DNA of 8,660 nucleotides from Thermomicrobiales bacterium (GTDB lineage: Bacteria > Chloroflexota > Chloroflexia > Thermomicrobiales > UBA6265). The notes beneath the pieces are model-generated. The model ran no database searches, was not told the origin of the DNA, and worked only from the letters and a program-made list of their open reading frames with translations. Location of the stretch: NCBI GenBank assembly GCA_025928535.1, contig JAICJJ010000086.1:1-8660 (forward strand). The letters are read 5' to 3'. The position numbers and the translations under genes were made by a program. Below are positions 6,743 through 8,660 of this stretch, one piece after another. Positions within the stretch are counted from its first letter, which is position 1, and the number at the start of each line of letters is the position of its first letter.

Positions 6743-7831
6743 TCAGGCCAGCAATCGCGCTGCCGCCTCGATCGCGCGGTCGATGTCGTCGGGCGTGTTG
6801 TAGACGTGGGGCGCGAGTCGGATGTTGCCGCCGCGGGCCGCGCATTTGATCCCGGCCGCCGCCAGCGCCGCTTCCGCCGCCTCCGCGTCGGCTGCCCGCA
6901 CGACGACGATCGACGAGGTCGGCGCCGGCGCGCCGAGGCCGTCCGCCAACCGCCGCGACAGCGCCAGCACGTCCTCCAGCGCGCCGTCCCGCTGCCAGGC
7001 GACGAGCAATTCGAGGGCTGGCCGCGCTCCGGCCCAGGCATGCCACGCGAGCGAAACGTCGAACCGCGCCGCGGTCGGCGCGAGCGTCAGCGGGCCGCCG
7101 ACCGACCGGCCGTAGAGCGGCGAGCCGGCGCGCCAGTTCGCGAACCAGGGCGTCAGCGTCTCCCAGCGTTCGCGCCGGACCCGGAGAAAGGCGACGCCGC
7201 GCGGGCAGAGCAGATGCTTGTAGCCGTGGCAAATCAGATAGTCGATCCGGTCGAGATGCGGATGGACCGGCACGAACGGCGTCGCGTGGGTGGCGTCGAC
7301 CAGCACCCACGCGCCCTGCCGCGCCGCCGCTTCGACGATCGCCCCGAGCGGCGCCGTCCGCCCGTCTTGCGAGCGGACCAGGCTGAACGCGACCAACCCG
7401 GTTTCGGGCCGGATCGCCTCGGCCAGTCCGGCGAACGGCGCCGTCCGGACGACGACGCCCCGCCCCTGCTCGGCGGCCAGCAGCGGGAAGAGGACGGAGG
7501 TGAATTCGTCGTCCGGGACGACGACCTCGGTTCCGGCCGGCAGCGACGCCGCGACGAGGCCAACCCCGACCGACACGGTCGGCAGCAAGGCGACTTCGTC
7601 CGCCGCGCCGCCGATCAGCGTCGCGAAGAGCGCCCGGCACGCTTCCCCTTCGCGGTCCCATTCTTCGACCCAATCGGCCGTGCCCGCCTGCCAGCGATGG
7701 AGCGCCCGATCGAGCGCCGCGACGGTCGGTTTTGGCGGCAAGCCGTAGGTCGCCGCGTCGAGATAGGCCAACCCCGGCGCCGGATCGAACTGGGCGCGGG
7801 CGGACGACAATCGATCGGCGACGACGGTCAT
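6743..7831 (-). CDS. Class V (fold type I) PLP-dependent aminotransferase-like enzyme
   Basis: A 362-residue pyridoxal-phosphate enzyme of the aminotransferase class V / cysteine desulfurase superfamily; the reaction and substrate are unknown. The N-terminus YLDAATYGLPPKPTVAAL (23-40) matches the substrate-binding start of the family. D179 in VLVDATHA should bind the PLP ring nitrogen, with H182 beside it, and Q155 lies in the preceding strand. K205 in CHGYKHLLCPRG is the expected Schiff-base lysine. A C-terminal small domain ends at DDIDRAIEAAARLL. It lacks the C-terminal active-site Cys loop of NifS/IscS desulfurases, so an aminotransferase, lyase or epimerase role is more likely. The start is set by GGGGAGG (7845-7839), 7 nt upstream. 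Its ATG overlaps the TGA of the upstream lipoprotein gene (ATGA), implying coupled translation. The frame continues upstream through that gene but only as an overlap. Confidence 0.92.
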   Translation of the reverse strand: MTVVADRLSSARAQFDPAPGLAYLDAATYGLPPKPTVAALDRALHRWQAGTADWVEEWDREGEACRALFATLIGGAADEVALLPTVSVGVGLVAASLPAGTEVVVPDDEFTSVLFPLLAAEQGRGVVVRTAPFAGLAEAIRPETGLVAFSLVRSQDGRTAPLGAIVEAAARQGAWVLVDATHATPFVPVHPHLDRIDYLICHGYKHLLCPRGVAFLRVRRERWETLTPWFANWRAGSPLYGRSVGGPLTLAPTAARFDVSLAWHAWAGARPALELLVAWQRDGALEDVLALSRRLADGLGAPAPTSSIVVVRAADAEAAEAALAAAGIKCAARGGNIRLAPHVYNTPDDIDRAIEAAARLLA

Positions 7832-8439
7832 GCGCCAGCCTCCCCGCCAAGTTGCACCGCCGGGATCAGGAAATCGGGCGCTTCGGTTCCGTCGACGTCG
7901 ATCATCAGCGCCATCTGGCCGCCGGTGGTGGCCGCCGGCAACGTGAAGGCGACGGCGACCGGCTTGCCCGGGGCGAGCGGGACCGGCTGGGCGCAGGACG
8001 CCTGCCGCGGATCGGCCTTGGCCGCCGCGTCGCTCGCCGTCGGGTCGCCCTTGAACCGGCCGCCGAGCGTCAGCAAGGTGTAGGCGTCGCAGCCGAGCGG
8101 CTTCGCCGTCGATCCATCGACCGCGATGATCGTGCAGCCGACAAGCCGGTTGTCGCCGGCGACAGCGCCGACGCAGGAACTGGTCAGGCGCAAGCCGTTG
8201 GCGCAGGCGGCGTGCCCGTCGATCCAGCGCTGCGTCGGTTCGGCCGGCAATCCCGCGGGCGGCGGCAAGGCGATGCCGATGCCGTTGCAGCCCGGGCCGT
8301 AACTGGCGTTGCGCTGCCCAAGTTCGACGATGTAGCGCTCCTGCGATTCGTCGGCGGCCGGTTGCGCCCGAACCGCCAGCGGCCCGCAACCGACGAGCAC
8401 GACGAAGCAGACCAGCAACGCGCGCGTCAGGAACGTCAC
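7828..8439 (-). CDS. Putative Cys-rich exported lipoprotein of unknown function
   Basis: I do not recognise a family. From GTG at 8439 the protein has 203 residues. It begins VTFLTRALLVCFVVLVGCG, a short basic region and hydrophobic core ending in the lipobox LVGC, with C18 as lipidation site. An alternative signal-peptidase-I site lies just after, at AVRA (22-25). The mature part has six cysteines (C51, C79, C89, C102, C117, C149), an even number that suits disulfides outside the cytoplasm. It looks beta-rich toward the C-terminus, with no catalytic motif I can name. The frame is open to GTG 8496, but AAAGGGG 5 nt before 8439 and the signal peptide favour the shorter start. The stop overlaps the aminotransferase ATG by 4 bp, so the two are almost certainly co-expressed, although one product is exported and the other looks cytoplasmic. 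Confidence 0.75.
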   Translation of the reverse strand: MTFLTRALLVCFVVLVGCGPLAVRAQPAADESQERYIVELGQRNASYGPGCNGIGIALPPPAGLPAEPTQRWIDGHAACANGLRLTSSCVGAVAGDNRLVGCTIIAVDGSTAKPLGCDAYTLLTLGGRFKGDPTASDAAAKADPRQASCAQPVPLAPGKPVAVAFTLPAATTGGQMALMIDVDGTEAPDFLIPAVQLGGEAGA

Positions 8440-8499
8440 GCTCCCCCCTTTCGCCCGGTCCGACGCCACTCCCGCTCGACAGCGCACTTCTACCACATG

Positions 8500-8550
8500 G
8501 ACGAGGCGGCGAGTCGAGAAGTCGAGGAGAGTCGACGGCGCCGCCTCGTC
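8500..8550. repeat. Perfect 12-bp inverted repeat with AGTCGA repeats in the loop
   Basis: GACGAGGCGGCG (8500-8511) and CGCCGCCTCGTC (8539-8550) are exact inverted copies around 27 bases. The loop contains AGTCGA three times (8512, 8520 and 8530), and a fourth copy follows at 8562. It lies about 60 bp upstream of the lipoprotein gene. It could be a hairpin, a binding array for a regulator, or part of an intergenic repeat; no T-run follows on either strand. Confidence 0.75.
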
Positions 8551-8575
8551 ATCCTGAGCGAAGTCGAAGGATCTC
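8548..8575. repeat. Dispersed intergenic repeat (GTCATCCTGAGCGAAG type)
   Basis: These 28 bases read GTCATCCTGAGCGAAG, then TCGAAGGATCTC. From memory this is a motif recurring at high copy between genes in many bacteria, notably Chloroflexota and relatives. The outer TCCT/AGGA and inner TTCG/CGAA symmetry give it a palindromic character. No function is established that I can state. Only one copy is in the window. Confidence 0.6.
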
Positions 8576-8584
8576 TTGCCGCAG

Positions 8585-8660
8585 CAACCTTCGTTCCTGC
8601 CGTAAGGCAGCCTTCGTGCTCCCGCCCCCGCGCACGGGGGCGGGCTGGGGAGGGGGCGCT
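8585..8660. repeat. C-rich palindromic repeat running off the window
   Basis: It contains two hairpins: CTGCC-GTAA-GGCAG (8597-8610) and CCCGCCCCCG-CGCA-CGGGGGCGGG (8621-8644, a perfect 10-bp stem). CCTTCGT occurs twice (8588 and 8611). TTCGTGCTCCC (8613-8623) is identical to 4425-4435 inside the glgX leader repeat, so both probably belong to one repeat family. Region 8440-8660 holds no gene I can support. A weak promoter guess for the lipoprotein gene near 8480 is not strong enough to list. Confidence 0.6.

Noticed and set aside
6731..6756. Possible terminator hairpin GATTGC/GCAATC between the convergent glgX and aminotransferase genes
   Set aside because: A 6-bp stem with a 12-base loop overlapping the stop codon and without a T-run on either side is too weak to call.
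4519..7041. 840-codon open frame on the minus strand opposite glgX
   Set aside because: It mirrors the codon structure of glgX, shows no domain, and runs into the aminotransferase gene; long antisense frames are expected in GC-rich coding DNA.
6743..8389. Single 548-residue fusion of an N-terminal domain with the aminotransferase
   Set aside because: The upstream part is a shifted frame over the lipoprotein gene; the ATG at 7831 has a strong ribosome binding site and gives a full-length family member.
8470..8510. Promoter for the lipoprotein gene (TCGACT, 19-nt spacer, TAGAAG on the minus strand)
   Set aside because: Both hexamers are weak and the spacer is longer than optimal.

Overview
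The window is GC-rich chromosomal DNA from a bacterium I cannot place with certainty. The features below suggest a Chloroflexota lineage (Thermomicrobia-like), with Planctomycetota or Actinobacteriota as alternatives. They are high GC, GTG starts, Tat-type sulfatases, C-rich palindromic intergenic repeats and a dispersed repeat beginning TCATCCTGAGCGAAG. No rRNA or other marker gene is present, so this is only a guess from style.

Layout: on the minus strand, read from right to left, there is a pair of paralogous exported sulfatases (3894-2623, then 2496-1045). They are followed by two pterin/folate genes, folB (1009-626) and folE (629 to beyond base 1), which overlap by 4 bp. A clear sigma70-type promoter sits in front of the sulfatase pair. 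A separate weak -10 box lies directly in front of folB and would give an almost leaderless message. Codons in the sulfatases look richer in A/T at the third position than those of the flanking genes, so the pair may have been inserted beside a housekeeping fol unit.

On the plus strand there is a 62-residue unknown protein (4159-4347). A 125-bp palindromic repeat with several mutually exclusive stems follows (4364-4488), and then a full-length glycogen debranching enzyme glgX (4507-6687). Facing glgX from the right is a two-gene minus-strand unit: a putative Cys-rich lipoprotein (8439-7828) whose stop overlaps the start of a class V PLP-dependent aminotransferase (7831-6743) as ATGA. The last 160 bases hold three repeat structures: a perfect 12-bp inverted repeat, a dispersed-type repeat, and a GC hairpin that shares an 11-mer with the repeat in front of glgX.

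Functionally the window joins unrelated jobs: pterin/folate synthesis, extracytoplasmic sulfate-ester hydrolysis and glycogen breakdown. The lipoprotein/aminotransferase pair has unknown substrates. I see no CRISPR array, phage, transposase, tRNA or rRNA. No defence system is evident; the least explained items are the glgX leader repeat, the lipoprotein-aminotransferase pair and the 62-residue protein.
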